A DNA stretch of 64,000 bases from Burkholderia sp. L27(2015) (GCF_009765705.1 NZ_LMUX01000021.1:27607-91606), one strand, 5' to 3'; shown: positions 8,730-18,596, counted from the stretch's first letter. Notes: generated from the letters alone by a model not told the origin. Made by a program: numbers and translations.

Positions 8730-9176
8730 TTATGCTCGGGCGGTGGTGCCCAGCACGTAGTCCACGGCGTACAAATAACCTTGCGCGCCGAATCCGCACA
8801 CGACTGCCTGCGCGAGATCTGAAAAATACGAGGTATGACGAAACGCCTCGCGACGGTGGACATTGGACAAATGTACCTCGATGAACGGGATATCCACACC
8901 CGCCAATGCGTCCCGTAATGCCACGCTGGTATGGGTAAACGCGGCGGGATTGATGACGATGAAATCCGTTTGTTCATCGCGCGCCGCGTGTATCCGGTCA
9001 ATCAACGCGCCTTCATGGTTGCTTTGGAACGTCGCCAGCACAGCACCTGCTGCGGTGGCTCGCTCGATCAGCATTTGGTCGATTTCCGCCAATGTCGTGT
9101 GTCCGTACACAGCCGGTTCCCGCGTGCCGAGCAGGTTCAGGTTGGGTCCGTGCAGCACTAGCAGTCTTTGAGTCAT
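8730..9176 (-). CDS. aroQ: 3-dehydroquinate dehydratase, type II
   Basis: AroQ catalyses the third step of the shikimate pathway, dehydrating 3-dehydroquinate to 3-dehydroshikimate. At 148 residues it has the typical type II length. Signature elements are [17 protein letters not shown] at residues 7-23 (with the catalytic Tyr), [14 protein letters not shown] (51-64), and [18 protein letters not shown] (residues ~98-115) with the catalytic histidine. It stands upstream of accB on the same strand. A second shikimate gene, aroE, lies at 15494. Confidence 0.96.
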   Translation of the reverse strand: MTQRLLVLHGPNLNLLGTREPAVYGHTTLAEIDQMLIERATAAGAVLATFQSNHEGALIDRIHAARDEQTDFIVINPAAFTHTSVALRDALAGVDIPFIEVHLSNVHRREAFRHTSYFSDLAQAVVCGFGAQGYLYAVDYVLGTTARA

Positions 9177-9463
9177 GAGAGCGTGATTTCCGCGAATTTG
9201 AGCGAACTTTAACGCTGATTACGCGCATGTGTCCAGTTGGACAATAGTTTTAGCGTGGTACCACCATCGCAGCGAACCTTATTTTTCGTCTATTTTACGG
9301 ATACTTCGCTGAATCCCGCGCGAATTTATCTCGAATGTCGGGTAATTGGCTTTCTTCGAAAAGCCCGGGATCGGCTCTTTACGCCATATTTACGAGTTTT
9401 GCCCCTGATTTTTTTATCGTCATTTCGGCGGCTGTGGTGGCCTCTCGCGGCGGCGTCGGCGGT

Positions 9464-10033
9464 CTATAAGCGCGCTAGAACTTGCTTTAATTCGGCTTCA
9501 TCAACCTTACCCAACTTGCTGTAACGGACAACCCCGGCGCGGTCTATCACAACCGTATACGGCAGACCGCCCGCGGCGTCACCCAGATTGCGGCTGATGT
9601 CGGCACCGCCGAAGCCGGCCACGTAGACCGGGTATTTGACAGGAACCTTACTCAAGAACGTAGCAATGTTGCCCGCCGTATCTACGCCGATACCGATAAA
9701 TTGGATGTTTTTGGGAGCATATTGTTGACTCATCGCCGAGAGCGCCGGCATCTCCTGTACGCAGGGCGCGCACCAGGAGGCCCAAAAATTCACGACGACG
9801 GGCTTGCCTCGATAGCGGGCCAGTGCCTGATTGGTGCCGGTCGCGTCCGGTAGCGAGCTGGCCCATAGCCTCTGCACAGCGGCAATCGGATCGGTACTTT
9901 GCGCAAAGGCGCTTGGTGCCGGCCCCGCCAGCAAAAAGGTGGTCAGTAGCAGCCTTGATAACGGCGAGCGGCAAAGCTCAAGAGCTAAGCGGCGGCTCAA
10001 CGGCGCCCACGCGGCACAACGGAGAAGCGACAT
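9464..10033 (-). CDS. TlpA-family periplasmic thioredoxin
   Basis: This exported thiol-disulfide reductase of the TlpA/ResA type has a CxxC active site (WASWCAPC) around residue 100 and a thioredoxin fold (residues ~60-185). An N-terminal signal peptide ends near PSAFAQ. Members typically keep periplasmic cysteines reduced, for example in cytochrome c maturation. The preferred start is ATG at 10033, since AGGA lies five nt upstream; ATG 10045 (four residues longer) is the alternative. Two perfect-looking 11-bp direct repeats CATACCCGTT(A/T) at 10070-10091 lie just upstream. The specific partner is unknown. Confidence 0.9.
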   Translation of the reverse strand: MSLLRCAAWAPLSRRLALELCRSPLSRLLLTTFLLAGPAPSAFAQSTDPIAAVQRLWASSLPDATGTNQALARYRGKPVVVNFWASWCAPCVQEMPALSAMSQQYAPKNIQFIGIGVDTAGNIATFLSKVPVKYPVYVAGFGGADISRNLGDAAGGLPYTVVIDRAGVVRYSKLGKVDEAELKQVLARL

Positions 10034-10069
10034 GAATATCCTCATGATGAAAACGGCCCGTTAATTTTG

Positions 10070-10091
10070 CATACCCGTTACATACCCGTTT
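10070..10091. repeat. 11-bp tandem duplication upstream of the TlpA gene
   Basis: CATACCCGTTA (10070-10080) is followed directly by CATACCCGTTT (10081-10091), a single-base difference. It lies in the short gap between two minus-strand genes. Confidence 0.8.
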
Positions 10092-10139
10092 GCAGATCCG
10101 CGCGGGCTGCCCCGCTTGGCCTGTTCCGCTGGTCTGCGT

Positions 10140-10778
10140 TTACACGCCCGAAGGCGCCGCCTCGGCAAGCAAAACTTGCAACGCCGCCACGTTTGCCCGC
10201 GGCGTGCGGCCGCGCAAGTCAGTGCGCAAAGCGCCACGCAAATCGTTAGCGTCATAAAGCGCCAGATGTATGCCCACGCGCATGGACAGCCGATCATCGC
10301 GCGTCAGAAAGCTCAACGTTTCGACCGGCCCGCGCCCCGCAAAGTGCCGGGTCTCGTGAACTTCATACTGGATACCGGTATTTAGCAGGAAAATGGCGAC
10401 ATCTTTCGAATTATCGTTGAATAATTGCAGGTGAATGTCCGAGTGCTCTCCTGCCGTCCCGTTCAATACCGCGCCCGTGAGAAACGGCTGAAAATCGGCC
10501 AGTTTCTGCATCCAGTCGAGGGCGATGGTCCGCAAGGTGTGCAATAACGCCGGCTGAGTATCGCTTTGGAAGATCGCCTGGTATTGGCGTATTTCCTCTT
10601 CGAGCTGATCGTTGTCGGGCAGCCACTCGCCGGCAATGCGCACATCGCCGACCACCTGTTTGGCGGCCTTGCGTTTCGCATTGGCATAGTCGAGGCCATC
10701 TTCGGCGATCAGCCGGGCCGCCGCGATCGCGATTTCTTCGCGAATCCGCTGGGGATCTAAAGATAGTTTTCGAGACAT
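10140..10778 (-). CDS. Conserved nucleotidyltransferase-like protein
   Basis: This 212-residue soluble protein is conserved next to mpl in Burkholderiaceae and is sometimes labelled as a muramate-ligase neighbour, a name not supported by its sequence. No P-loop or ligase motif is visible. The segment GAVLNGTAGEHSDIHLQLF (~100-118) resembles the core of a minimal nucleotidyltransferase fold, with a probable helical N-terminus (PQRIREEIAIAAARLI). The start is ATG at 10778, because upstream residues of the longer frame are not family-like. Its activity is unknown. It is divergent from mpl, with a 271-nt spacer between them. Confidence 0.75.
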   Translation of the reverse strand: MSRKLSLDPQRIREEIAIAAARLIAEDGLDYANAKRKAAKQVVGDVRIAGEWLPDNDQLEEEIRQYQAIFQSDTQPALLHTLRTIALDWMQKLADFQPFLTGAVLNGTAGEHSDIHLQLFNDNSKDVAIFLLNTGIQYEVHETRHFAGRGPVETLSFLTRDDRLSMRVGIHLALYDANDLRGALRTDLRGRTPRANVAALQVLLAEAAPSGV

Positions 10779-11049
10779 GATGGAATGATACCTGAACCGA
10801 TCAGCCGACCCCGACGCCCGGGCGTCGTCGCCGACCTCGAACGGGCGTCGCCACCGACCTGGCACGGGCGTCGCCGCCGACGTGATCGATTACGAGGCCG
10901 GCCGACGCGCGACGTCCTTCACAGCACCGGATGCGGCACGGTGCTCGGGTACAATGTGACAATTCTACGATGCGGTTTTATCACGTACGGTCCGGCTCTC
11001 CAGCACGACACAACGGCGGGCGAGTCGCGCAGTGATACGTTAGGCGCTT

Positions 11050-12519
11050 ATGCATATTCACATACTTGGTATCTGCGGTACTTTCATGGGCGGTCTGGCG
11101 GTGCTGGCGCGCGAAAGCGGTCATCGGGTAACCGGCTGCGACGCGGGCGTCTATCCCCCGATGAGCACGCAGCTCCAGGCCCAGGGTATCGAGTTGATCG
11201 AGGGCTATGATGTCGACCAACTCGATTTGAAGCCTGACCTGTTCGTGATCGGCAACGTGATCAGCCGCGGCAATCCGCTGATGGAAGCGATTCTCGATCG
11301 GGGCCAGCCTTACACCTCCGGGCCTCAGTGGCTGGGGGAGCACGTGCTGGCGGGGAAATGGGTGCTGGCCGTGGCCGGAACCCATGGCAAAACCACCACT
11401 TCGGCCATGCTCGCGTGGCTGCTGGAAGATGCGGGTCTCAATCCCGGCTTCTTGATCGGCGGCGTACCGCTGAACTTCGGCGTGTCGGCGCGTCTGACCG
11501 ATTCCAGTTTTTTTGTAATCGAAGCGGATGAGTACGACACCGCTTTCTTCGACAAACGCTCGAAATTCGTTCATTACCGACCGCGCACGGCCGTGCTGAA
11601 TAATCTCGAGTTCGATCACGCGGACATCTTTCCGGATTTAGCCGCGATCGAAACCCAGTTTCACCACTTGGTGCGTACGGTGCCGCATGTGGGGCGTTTG
11701 CTGGTCAACGGCCGCGAAACGGCGCTGGAACGTGTGTTGGCGCGGGGCTGCTGGAGCGAGGTGGAACACTTCGGTGTGGCGACCGGCTGGCATGCGAGCG
11801 CACAAGGCGAGCAGTCGTTGGAAGGGCGTTTTGATGTAGCTTGGCAGAACCAAGTTGTCGGCTGCGTGGATTGGGACGTACAGGGCGAGCATAACCGGCT
11901 CAATGCGCTGGCCGCGTTGGCTGCCGCCCGCCATGTCGGCGTGCCGCCCGAGCAGGCCGCCGCCGCGTTGGGCCGTTTTCGCAACGTCAAACGCCGCATG
12001 GAAGTGCGCGGGCGGGTCAACGACATCACGGTCTACGACGATTTCGCGCATCATCCGACCGCCATCAAAACCACGCTCGATGGCCTACGCGCGCGATTGC
12101 GCGACGCGGCCGATGCGCCGTCCACGGCGTCCAAGGTTGACGCGCAGCAGTCGAATGCTCGAGCGCCACGCATTCTAGCGGTACTCGAGCCACGCTCGAA
12201 CACCATGAAGCTGGGGGTCATGAAGGCGGCCCTTTCGGACAGCCTGAGCGGCGCGGACCTGATTTTCGGTTACGGTGCGGCGAGCGGGCGCGACGCGCTG
12301 GGCTGGAACCTGAGCGAAACCCTGTCGCCGCTGGGTCAGCGCGCAGCAGCATTCGACGATCTCGATACCTTGGTTAGCGCGGTATGCGCCGCGGCGCGTC
12401 CGGGCGATCAGATTCTAGTCATGAGCAACGGTGGTTTCGGCGGCGTCCATCAGAAGTTGCTCGACGCGCTCGCCGGGTCGGCTGCCGTATCGGCTGCAGT
12501 TCGGGCGCATCCCGCATGA
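11050..12519 (+). CDS. mpl: UDP-N-acetylmuramate:L-alanyl-gamma-D-glutamyl-meso-diaminopimelate ligase
   Basis: Mpl reattaches recycled tripeptide from peptidoglycan turnover to UDP-MurNAc, sparing de novo Mur steps. The 489-residue protein begins MHIHILGICGTFMGG, the N-terminal nucleotide-binding loop that distinguishes Mpl from MurC. It has the ATP P-loop AVAGTHGKTTTSAM (~110-123), the central ligase motif EADEYDTAFFDKRSKF (~158-173), and the C-terminal domain with YDDFAHHPTAIKTT (~331-344). A short extra Ala/Ser-rich loop occurs near residues 355-375. Its stop overlaps the start of the esterase gene by 4 nt, so the two are translationally coupled. Confidence 0.95.
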   Translation: MHIHILGICGTFMGGLAVLARESGHRVTGCDAGVYPPMSTQLQAQGIELIEGYDVDQLDLKPDLFVIGNVISRGNPLMEAILDRGQPYTSGPQWLGEHVLAGKWVLAVAGTHGKTTTSAMLAWLLEDAGLNPGFLIGGVPLNFGVSARLTDSSFFVIEADEYDTAFFDKRSKFVHYRPRTAVLNNLEFDHADIFPDLAAIETQFHHLVRTVPHVGRLLVNGRETALERVLARGCWSEVEHFGVATGWHASAQGEQSLEGRFDVAWQNQVVGCVDWDVQGEHNRLNALAALAAARHVGVPPEQAAAALGRFRNVKRRMEVRGRVNDITVYDDFAHHPTAIKTTLDGLRARLRDAADAPSTASKVDAQQSNARAPRILAVLEPRSNTMKLGVMKAALSDSLSGADLIFGYGAASGRDALGWNLSETLSPLGQRAAAFDDLDTLVSAVCAAARPGDQILVMSNGGFGGVHQKLLDALAGSAAVSAAVRAHPA

Positions 12520-13154
12520 TTCTCTATTTGCACGGGTTTCGTTCGTCGCCGCAGTCGTTTAAATCGCGTCTGCTGGCGGCCAAGCTTGAGGCGCTCGGGC
12601 TGGCCCGCGATTGGTGCTGCCCGGCGTTGCCCGTGGCGCCCCTCGCGGCCATCGCGCTTGCCGAACAAACGGTCGCAGAGGCGCTCGCGCGATCGGGGCC
12701 GCAGCCCGTCACCGTGATCGGTAGTTCGCTGGGCGGCTATTACGCCACGTGGCTTGCGCAGCGGCATGGCTGGCGTGCGGTGCTGCTGAACCCGGCGACC
12801 ATGCCGCAAGACGATTTGCATCAATATCTGGGCGAGCAACCGCTATGGCATGGCGGAGGGTCTATCGTGGTCGAGCAGGTGCATCTGGATCAGTTGCGTA
12901 CGCTGGCGGTACCGACGATCACGCAGCCGCAACGCTATTACCTGATCGCCGCGACCGGTGACGAGGTGCTCGACTATCGCGATATGCTGGCGAAGTACGC
13001 GGGTGCGCAAACCGTCCTGATCGACGGCGGCGACCATGGCTTGAGCGACTTTGCACGATATATGGACGGGGTGCTGGAATTTTGCGGCGTGAGCGACGAA
13101 ACTGTGGCCACGACCGATCAGAGACCAAGTAGGGGCATGGCCCACGACACGTAA
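12516..13154 (+). CDS. YqiA-like alpha/beta-hydrolase (putative esterase)
   Basis: This 212-residue cytoplasmic alpha/beta-hydrolase of the YqiA/UPF0227 type begins MILYLHGFRSSPQSFKS, where HGF forms the oxyanion hole. The nucleophile elbow is GSSLGGYY (~residue 68), and the likely catalytic His is in DGGDHGLSDF near the C-terminus. Family members hydrolyse short-chain acyl esters in vitro; the natural substrate is unknown. The ATG overlaps the mpl stop (ATGA at 12516-12519). An in-frame ATG at 12384 inside mpl is rejected because the family N-terminus begins at MILYLHG. Confidence 0.88.
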   Translation: MILYLHGFRSSPQSFKSRLLAAKLEALGLARDWCCPALPVAPLAAIALAEQTVAEALARSGPQPVTVIGSSLGGYYATWLAQRHGWRAVLLNPATMPQDDLHQYLGEQPLWHGGGSIVVEQVHLDQLRTLAVPTITQPQRYYLIAATGDEVLDYRDMLAKYAGAQTVLIDGGDHGLSDFARYMDGVLEFCGVSDETVATTDQRPSRGMAHDT

Positions 13155-13313
13155 TTGAAACCTGCGCCGATTTCCGTTGCGCGGCCCGGTGGGTGATCCG
13201 GGTAAGCGTGCAGGCGGAGGGGCAGGCAAGACGAGACCGGCGGTAACGGAAACCTTTCGATGCGCCGGGCTTCAAATCATTAACACCAAGCAGCATTTTG
13301 AGTCGAGTGACGC

Positions 13314-15497
13314 GTGAACGTTTTTTTTGAGGAATCGGGTAGTTTCAAGGCGGGGACCGTACTGTCCCGCCAGACTGACGCTTTGCAGGTCGAGTTGCCG
13401 GGCGGGCGGCGCGTGAAAGTAAAGGGCCGCGATGTCCTGATTGAATTTGAGAAACCGTTGCCTGCAGAACTCATGCAGCAGGCCGACGCGCAAGGTCAGG
13501 AAATCGACCTCGGTTTTCTGTGGGAGTGCGCCTCCGATGAGGAGTTTGCGTTCGCCACGTTAGCGACCGAATATTTCGGTGCGAACCCGGGCGCCGTCGA
13601 GCGTGCTGCGCTGGTGTTACGCATGCATGGGTCGCCGGTCTACTTCCGGCGCAAGGGGCGCGGTCAGTATCAGCGCGCGCCAGCCGAACAGTTGCAGGCC
13701 GCGCTGGCCGGGCTCGAACGCCGTCGCCAGCAGGCGCTGGTGCAAAGCACGTACGAAGAAGAACTGAAACAGAAAAAACTGCCGGCGGCGCTTGCCGGGC
13801 GCGCGCTCGCGTTGCTGACCAAACCGGATAAAAATTCGATCGAATACAAGGCGCTGGAAGCTGCGGCTGCCGCACTCGGCATTTCGATGCAGCAATTGAT
13901 GCTCGATTGCGGCGGGATCGAATCCGCGCGGGCGCTGCACGAAGCCCGCTTCCTGTCCGAACATTTTCCGCATGGGACCGGTTTCCCGCCCGTGAGCCTG
14001 CAAGTCGCATTCGACGATTTGCCGCAAGCCGAGGGCGAAGCGTTCTCGATCGATGACATTACCACTACGGAAATCGACGACGCCATTTCGGTGCAATGGC
14101 TCGATGACAATCGCTTGCGAGTCGGTATCCACATCGCGGCGCCGGCACTGGGCATCAAGCCGGGCGACGCGGTCGATACGATCGCGCGCGACCGCCTGTC
14201 GACCGTGTACATGCCTGGCGACAAGATCACCATGCTGCCCGGCGAGGTCGTCGATATCTTTACGCTGCAAGAGGGCAGCTTGCGCCCGGCGCTATCGCTC
14301 TACATCATCGTCGACGCCACTACGTACGAGATCGTAGCCACTGAAACGCGGGTTGAGCGGGTTTTTATCAAAAGCAATCTGCGCAACAATCTGCTCGACG
14401 CGGTCGTCACCGAAGAGGCGCTGGCCGAAGGCAGCGGCGAATATGCGCACAAGGCCGAAATTGCAGCGCTCTGGCCGTTGGCCCAGGCGCTCTTCGAAAA
14501 GCGCCAGCAAACGCGACAGAGCTACGGCTTGAAGCGCGAAGTGCAGCGCAACCTCGACTACAACTTTTATCTCGACGGCGATCACATCACGATCCAGCCA
14601 CGCCGACGCGGCTCGCCGCTCGATCTGATCGTGGCGGAACTCGCGATTCTCGCCAACAGCAGTTGGGGCGGCCTGCTCGCCGAATATGGCGTGCCCGGCA
14701 TTTATCGCGCGCAGCGGGCGTTCGGACCGGTGGCCGGCCCCAAACGGACTCGCATGCAAACCACGCCGGCCCCGCACGAAGGGCTGGGTGTCGCTCAATA
14801 CGCGTGGAGCACTTCGCCGTTGCGCCGCTACGTCGATCTGGTGAACCAATGGCAGTTGCTCGCCTGTTGCCAACACGGTGTGGCCGCCAAACTGGTTGCG
14901 CCATTCAAGCCCAAGGACGCCGACCTGTATGCCGTGGTGCAGGGCTTCGACGATACCTATTCCGCCTACGCCGATCATCAAAATCGGATGGAGCGTTTTT
15001 GGTGTCTGCGCTGGCTGCAACAGGAGAAGCGCGAACGCGCCGTGGCTTCGGTGATCAAGGGAGATCTGGTACGGCTCGACGAAATTCCGCTGATGATGCA
15101 TGTGCCGGGGCTGGGCGTGCACGCGCGCGGCACCAAGCTGCTGCTGGCCATCGCCGACTTCGACGAGCTGATGATCGAAGCGTCCTGCCGCGTGGTGCAA
15201 GTGCTCGATGCGCCGGCTGCGACGAACGAGGCGCTTGAGGAGGCAGCTGAAGAAGCACTTGAGGAGGAGGCGCAAGAAGAAGCACAAGAGGGCGATCGCG
15301 ATGGGGCAGACGCCGAAGGCGATATCGCCACCGATGCCGATGCAACAGCGCTGGAGCCCCTGGAAGGCGGGCACGGCGCCGATGCTCCGCAGGCCTGTAG
15401 CGGTGACGGCATTAACGCCGCAGACGGTGCTCAGGGCGCGTCCGGTGCGTCGGGCGCGTCGGATTCCTCGGCAGACGAGCCAGTGGCACAAGCGTGA
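13314..15497 (+). CDS. RNase II/R-family exoribonuclease (RNB domain) with acidic C-terminal tail
   Basis: This 727-residue 3'-5' exoribonuclease hydrolyses single-stranded RNA. The RNB catalytic core spans about residues 245-560, with the metal-binding aspartates in SIDDITTTEIDDAISV (~243-258), GSPLDLIVAELAI (~427-439) and the RNA-clamping motif TSPLRRYVDLVNQ. An S1/OB-like region follows to about residue 640. The last ~80 residues are extremely rich in Glu/Ala/Asp/Gly and look disordered; part consists of short direct repeats (GASGASGAS). The start is GTG at 13314. It overlaps aroE by 4 nt (GTGA). It belongs to the Burkholderia ribonuclease II-like group; whether it is the main Rnb or Rnr cannot be told. 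Confidence 0.9.
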   Translation: MNVFFEESGSFKAGTVLSRQTDALQVELPGGRRVKVKGRDVLIEFEKPLPAELMQQADAQGQEIDLGFLWECASDEEFAFATLATEYFGANPGAVERAALVLRMHGSPVYFRRKGRGQYQRAPAEQLQAALAGLERRRQQALVQSTYEEELKQKKLPAALAGRALALLTKPDKNSIEYKALEAAAAALGISMQQLMLDCGGIESARALHEARFLSEHFPHGTGFPPVSLQVAFDDLPQAEGEAFSIDDITTTEIDDAISVQWLDDNRLRVGIHIAAPALGIKPGDAVDTIARDRLSTVYMPGDKITMLPGEVVDIFTLQEGSLRPALSLYIIVDATTYEIVATETRVERVFIKSNLRNNLLDAVVTEEALAEGSGEYAHKAEIAALWPLAQALFEKRQQTRQSYGLKREVQRNLDYNFYLDGDHITIQPRRRGSPLDLIVAELAILANSSWGGLLAEYGVPGIYRAQRAFGPVAGPKRTRMQTTPAPHEGLGVAQYAWSTSPLRRYVDLVNQWQLLACCQHGVAAKLVAPFKPKDADLYAVVQGFDDTYSAYADHQNRMERFWCLRWLQQEKRERAVASVIKGDLVRLDEIPLMMHVPGLGVHARGTKLLLAIADFDELMIEASCRVVQVLDAPAATNEALEEAAEEALEEEAQEEAQEGDRDGADAEGDIATDADATALEPLEGGHGADAPQACSGDGINAADGAQGASGASGASDSSADEPVAQA

Positions 15498-16330
15498 AGC
15501 CCGCTGCGGATCGTTACGCCGTCATCGGCAACCCGGTTGCGCACAGCAAATCGCCGGGCATCCACGCCCGCTTCGCGGCGCAGACCGGCGAGCGGCTCAC
15601 CTATGACAGGCTGCTGGCACCGATCGAAGGCTTCGAAGCGACGGTGCGCGCATTTATCGCCGCAGGCGGCCGCGGCTTGAACGTGACGGTTCCGTTCAAG
15701 CTCGAAGCCTTCAGGCTGGCGGACACGCTGTCTCCCCGAGCCCAGGCCGCGGGTGCAGTCAATACGCTGGTGTTCAGCGAATCGGGTATTCATGGCGATA
15801 ACACCGACGGCTATGGCCTGGTGCGCGATCTCGAACATAATCTGGCGACTGCGTTGGCCGGTCGCCGTATCTTGCTCTTGGGCGCGGGGGGAGCCGCCCG
15901 AGGCGTGATGCTGCCCTTGCTTGAGCGCAAGCCGACCGAGCTTGCGATCGTCAACCGCAGCGCTGCCCGAGCCACCGAATTGGCTGCGGGATTTGCCGCG
16001 GCGGCGCAGATCGCCGGATGCGCGCTGTCGGGAGGGGCGAGCGATATCGCGCATGGCAGGTACGACGTGGTGATCAACGCCACAGCGGGCAGCCTCGACG
16101 AGCAACTGCCGCAATTCGATGCAAGCGCACTGGGTCAGTCCACGCTTGCTTATGACATGATGTATGCCGCGCAGCCGACGATCTTCATGCGGCATGCCGC
16201 GCAACACGGTGCGCGCTGCGCGGATGGCCTGGGCATGCTCGTCGAGCAGGCCGCGGAATCGTTCTACGTATGGCGTGGCGTACGCCCGGACAGTGCGAGC
16301 GTGCTAGCCGAGTTGCGTGCGCAGTTGTGA
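15494..16330 (+). CDS. aroE: Shikimate 5-dehydrogenase
   Basis: AroE reduces 3-dehydroshikimate to shikimate with NADPH. The 278-residue protein shows the substrate loop NPVAHSKSPGIHARF (13-27), the catalytic lysine in NVTVPFK (~63-69), the conserved GDNTDGYG (~100-107), and the Rossmann loop LLGAGGAARG (~128-137) followed by NRS for NADP(H). The start is GTG at 15494, overlapping the previous stop, which suggests tight coupling with the ribonuclease gene. It is followed 45 nt later by mtgA. Confidence 0.96.
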   Translation: MKPAADRYAVIGNPVAHSKSPGIHARFAAQTGERLTYDRLLAPIEGFEATVRAFIAAGGRGLNVTVPFKLEAFRLADTLSPRAQAAGAVNTLVFSESGIHGDNTDGYGLVRDLEHNLATALAGRRILLLGAGGAARGVMLPLLERKPTELAIVNRSAARATELAAGFAAAAQIAGCALSGGASDIAHGRYDVVINATAGSLDEQLPQFDASALGQSTLAYDMMYAAQPTIFMRHAAQHGARCADGLGMLVEQAAESFYVWRGVRPDSASVLAELRAQL

Positions 16331-16375
16331 CAAAAAACACGATGTTCCCGATGCCGACGTGAACAAGGTCAGAGC

Positions 16376-17086
16376 ATGATCAAATGGATTAAATCGAGTC
16401 GGCTAGCCTATTTCGTGGCGCTGCTGATCATCGCGTGGCTTGCGACACAGCTGTTTTATTTGCTGCAAATTGGCGTGTGGACCTTTGTCAATCCGTCCGA
16501 CACTGCGTATATGCGCACCACCGAGTGGCGGCTGCGCGGCGAGCAACCCACGATCGCACTACAGCACATCTGGGTGCCTTACGACCAAATTTCGCGCAAC
16601 CTGAAGCGCGCGATTATCGCCTCGGAAGACGCCGACTTCGCCAATAATAATGGCGTTGAGGTCGACGCCATTTTGCAGGCTTGGGAAAAAGACAAGCGTC
16701 GCGGACGTCCCGTGGCAGGGGGCTCGACCATTTCTCAGCAACTGGCGCGCAATCTGTTTCTATCGACGGAAAAATCGTATATCCGCAAAGGGCAAGAGCT
16801 GATCATCACGCTCATGCTCGAAATGGTGATGAGTAAGGAACGCATCTTCGAGATTTACCTCAATTCCGTCGAATGGGGCAACGGCATTTACGGCGCGCAG
16901 GCGGCAGCGCAACACTACTATCGAACCAACGCGAACAACCTCAGTGTGGGGCAGGCGGCGCGCTTGGCGGTCATGTTGCCGCGGCCGCGCTACTACGATC
17001 AGAATCGCAATTCAGCTTATCTGGCGCAGCGCTCGAGCGTGATCGCCGGGCGCATGGGTGGCGCCGAATTGCCCAAGGCCAAATAA
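16376..17086 (+). CDS. mtgA: Monofunctional biosynthetic peptidoglycan transglycosylase
   Basis: MtgA polymerises lipid II into glycan strands at the cytoplasmic membrane. It is 236 residues with one N-terminal membrane anchor (residues ~9-32) and a GT51 domain. Hallmarks are [14 protein letters not shown] (~83-96) with the catalytic glutamate, [15 protein letters not shown] (~119-133) and [20 protein letters not shown] (~154-173), including the second active-site glutamate. No transpeptidase domain follows, as expected for the monofunctional class. It sits between aroE and pyrF on the same strand. Confidence 0.96.
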   Translation: MIKWIKSSRLAYFVALLIIAWLATQLFYLLQIGVWTFVNPSDTAYMRTTEWRLRGEQPTIALQHIWVPYDQISRNLKRAIIASEDADFANNNGVEVDAILQAWEKDKRRGRPVAGGSTISQQLARNLFLSTEKSYIRKGQELIITLMLEMVMSKERIFEIYLNSVEWGNGIYGAQAAAQHYYRTNANNLSVGQAARLAVMLPRPRYYDQNRNSAYLAQRSSVIAGRMGGAELPKAK

Positions 17087-17110
17087 GATCATCATCCTCT
17101 TCAGGAAATC

Positions 17111-17923
17111 ATGTCCTTTATCCAGACTCTCAACGCCGCATGGCAGAAAAGCAATTCCCTGTTATGCGTCGGCCTCGACCCCGAGCCCGCGCGTTTTCCC
17201 GCCGGGCTGGCCAATCGCGCCGACGCGATTTTCGATTTCTGTCGTGCCATTGTCGATGCGACCGCGCCTTACGCATGCGCCTTCAAACCGCAGATCGCTT
17301 ACTTCGCCGCGCACCGAGCCGAGGCGCAGCTCGAGCAATTGATTGCTCACATACACGATGCCCACCCGGGTATTCCCGTGGTGCTGGACGCCAAGCGCGG
17401 CGATATCGGCAGCACCGCGGAGCAATATGCGCGGGAGGCTTTCGAACGCTATAACGCCGATGCTGTCACGGTAAATCCGTATATGGGCTTCGATTCAATC
17501 GAACCCTATCTCGAGCATGCAGGTCGCGGCGTTATCGTGCTGTGCCGCACTTCGAATCCGGGTGGCTCCGACCTGCAGTTTTTGCAGACCGGCGATCGGC
17601 CGCTCTATCAGGTCGTGGCGCAATTGGCCGCCGAGAAATGGAATGCCAGCGGGCAGTTGTCGCTCGTGGTCGGCGCTACTTTCCCGAATGAAATCGCGCA
17701 AGTGCGCGCTATCGTGGGCGACATGCCGCTGCTGATTCCCGGCGTGGGCGCGCAAGGCGGGGATATCGAAGCCACCGTAAGGGCCGGACGCACCGATAGC
17801 GGCGCCGGCATGATGATCAATTCGTCGCGCGCGATTATTTTTGCCGGCAAGGGCGACGACTTCGCTGAAGCCGCGGCCCAGGCAGCGCGGCAAACGCGCG
17901 ATGCGATTAATGCGTTCAGATGA
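17111..17923 (+). CDS. pyrF: Orotidine 5'-phosphate decarboxylase (type 2)
   Basis: PyrF performs the last step of de novo UMP synthesis. At 270 residues it belongs to the longer group of OMP decarboxylases. Visible motifs are CVGLDPEP (~19-26), the catalytic Lys/Asp pair in [12 protein letters not shown] (~92-103), and the phosphate-binding end GVGAQGGD (~215-222) plus a late conserved Arg/Ser region (NSSRAI). AGGA lies 8 nt before the ATG. Its stop is followed by a repeat-rich spacer that separates it from the convergent cinA gene. Confidence 0.96.
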   Translation: MSFIQTLNAAWQKSNSLLCVGLDPEPARFPAGLANRADAIFDFCRAIVDATAPYACAFKPQIAYFAAHRAEAQLEQLIAHIHDAHPGIPVVLDAKRGDIGSTAEQYAREAFERYNADAVTVNPYMGFDSIEPYLEHAGRGVIVLCRTSNPGGSDLQFLQTGDRPLYQVVAQLAAEKWNASGQLSLVVGATFPNEIAQVRAIVGDMPLLIPGVGAQGGDIEATVRAGRTDSGAGMMINSSRAIIFAGKGDDFAEAAAQAARQTRDAINAFR

Positions 17924-17956
17924 TGCGTGCATGAGCTTCGTATTGAGCTCTTGTTT

Positions 17957-18074
17957 GTAGCTGATGTACTTGGCTCATGTGTGTAGCAGATGCACCTGCA
18001 CCTGGCTCATGTGTGTCGCTGATGCACATAGCTCATGCCGCTACCTCATGCAACCTGATGCAACCGCCTGATGC
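17957..18074. repeat. Imperfect tandem repeats of 26-32 bp, decaying to 10-bp units
   Basis: Three related blocks at 17957-17982, 17983-18014 and 18015-18039 each contain GTAGC/GTCGC, a GATG(T/C)AC core and GCTCATG. They are followed by short copies of CTGATGCAACC-like sequence to about 18074. The array occupies nearly all of the convergent pyrF-cinA spacer, leaving no recognisable terminator. Confidence 0.65.
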
Positions 18075-18089
18075 AGCCAACTCACGCTT

Positions 18090-18596
18090 TCAGTTTTCGT
18101 TTTCGTTTTCTTCCAGCATGGTCAGCACGCCGCGTAACGCGTGGGCACTGGCCTGCAACCGGATTTGGCGGCGATCGCCCTTGAATACGCGGGTTTGACA
18201 CAGCGTATGCACCCGATTCGACCACGCAAAACACACGGTGCCGACTGGTTTTTGCGGGGTGCCACCGCCCGGTCCGGCGATGCCTGTAATGCTCAGCGAC
18301 AACTGCGCACGGCTGTTGCGCAGCGCGCCTTCGGCCATTTCGCGGGCGATCGACTCGCTGACCGCGCCATGCTTTTCAAGCATATCCGCCGGTACACCGA
18401 TCATCTCGGTCTTGGCCTGATTCGAATATGTCACGAAGCCGCGCTCGAACCAGCCGCTACTGCCTGATATATCGGTGATCGCGCTGGCGACCATGCCGCC
18501 CGTGCATGACTCGGCCGTGGTGATCAGCAGCCGTTGTTCGCGTAGCCGGTTGCCGAGCCGGATCGCCAACTGCTGCAGTGTATTTTCTGAATCCAT
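18090..18596 (-). CDS. pncC: CinA C-terminal domain protein, nicotinamide-nucleotide amidase
   Basis: This 168-residue stand-alone CinA C-terminal domain deamidates nicotinamide mononucleotide in NAD recycling. The family motif ITTAESCTGGMVASAIT lies at residues ~25-41, and SITGIAGPGGGTPQKPVG near 105-122. The C-terminus ends with EENENEN, encoded by a TTTTCG-type hexamer run. The chosen start, ATG at 18596 (MDSENTLQ), fits the family; the in-frame upstream codon at 18659 would overlap no gene but lacks similarity. It lies downstream of pgpA on the same strand. Confidence 0.92.
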   Translation of the reverse strand: MDSENTLQQLAIRLGNRLREQRLLITTAESCTGGMVASAITDISGSSGWFERGFVTYSNQAKTEMIGVPADMLEKHGAVSESIAREMAEGALRNSRAQLSLSITGIAGPGGGTPQKPVGTVCFAWSNRVHTLCQTRVFKGDRRQIRLQASAHALRGVLTMLEENENEN

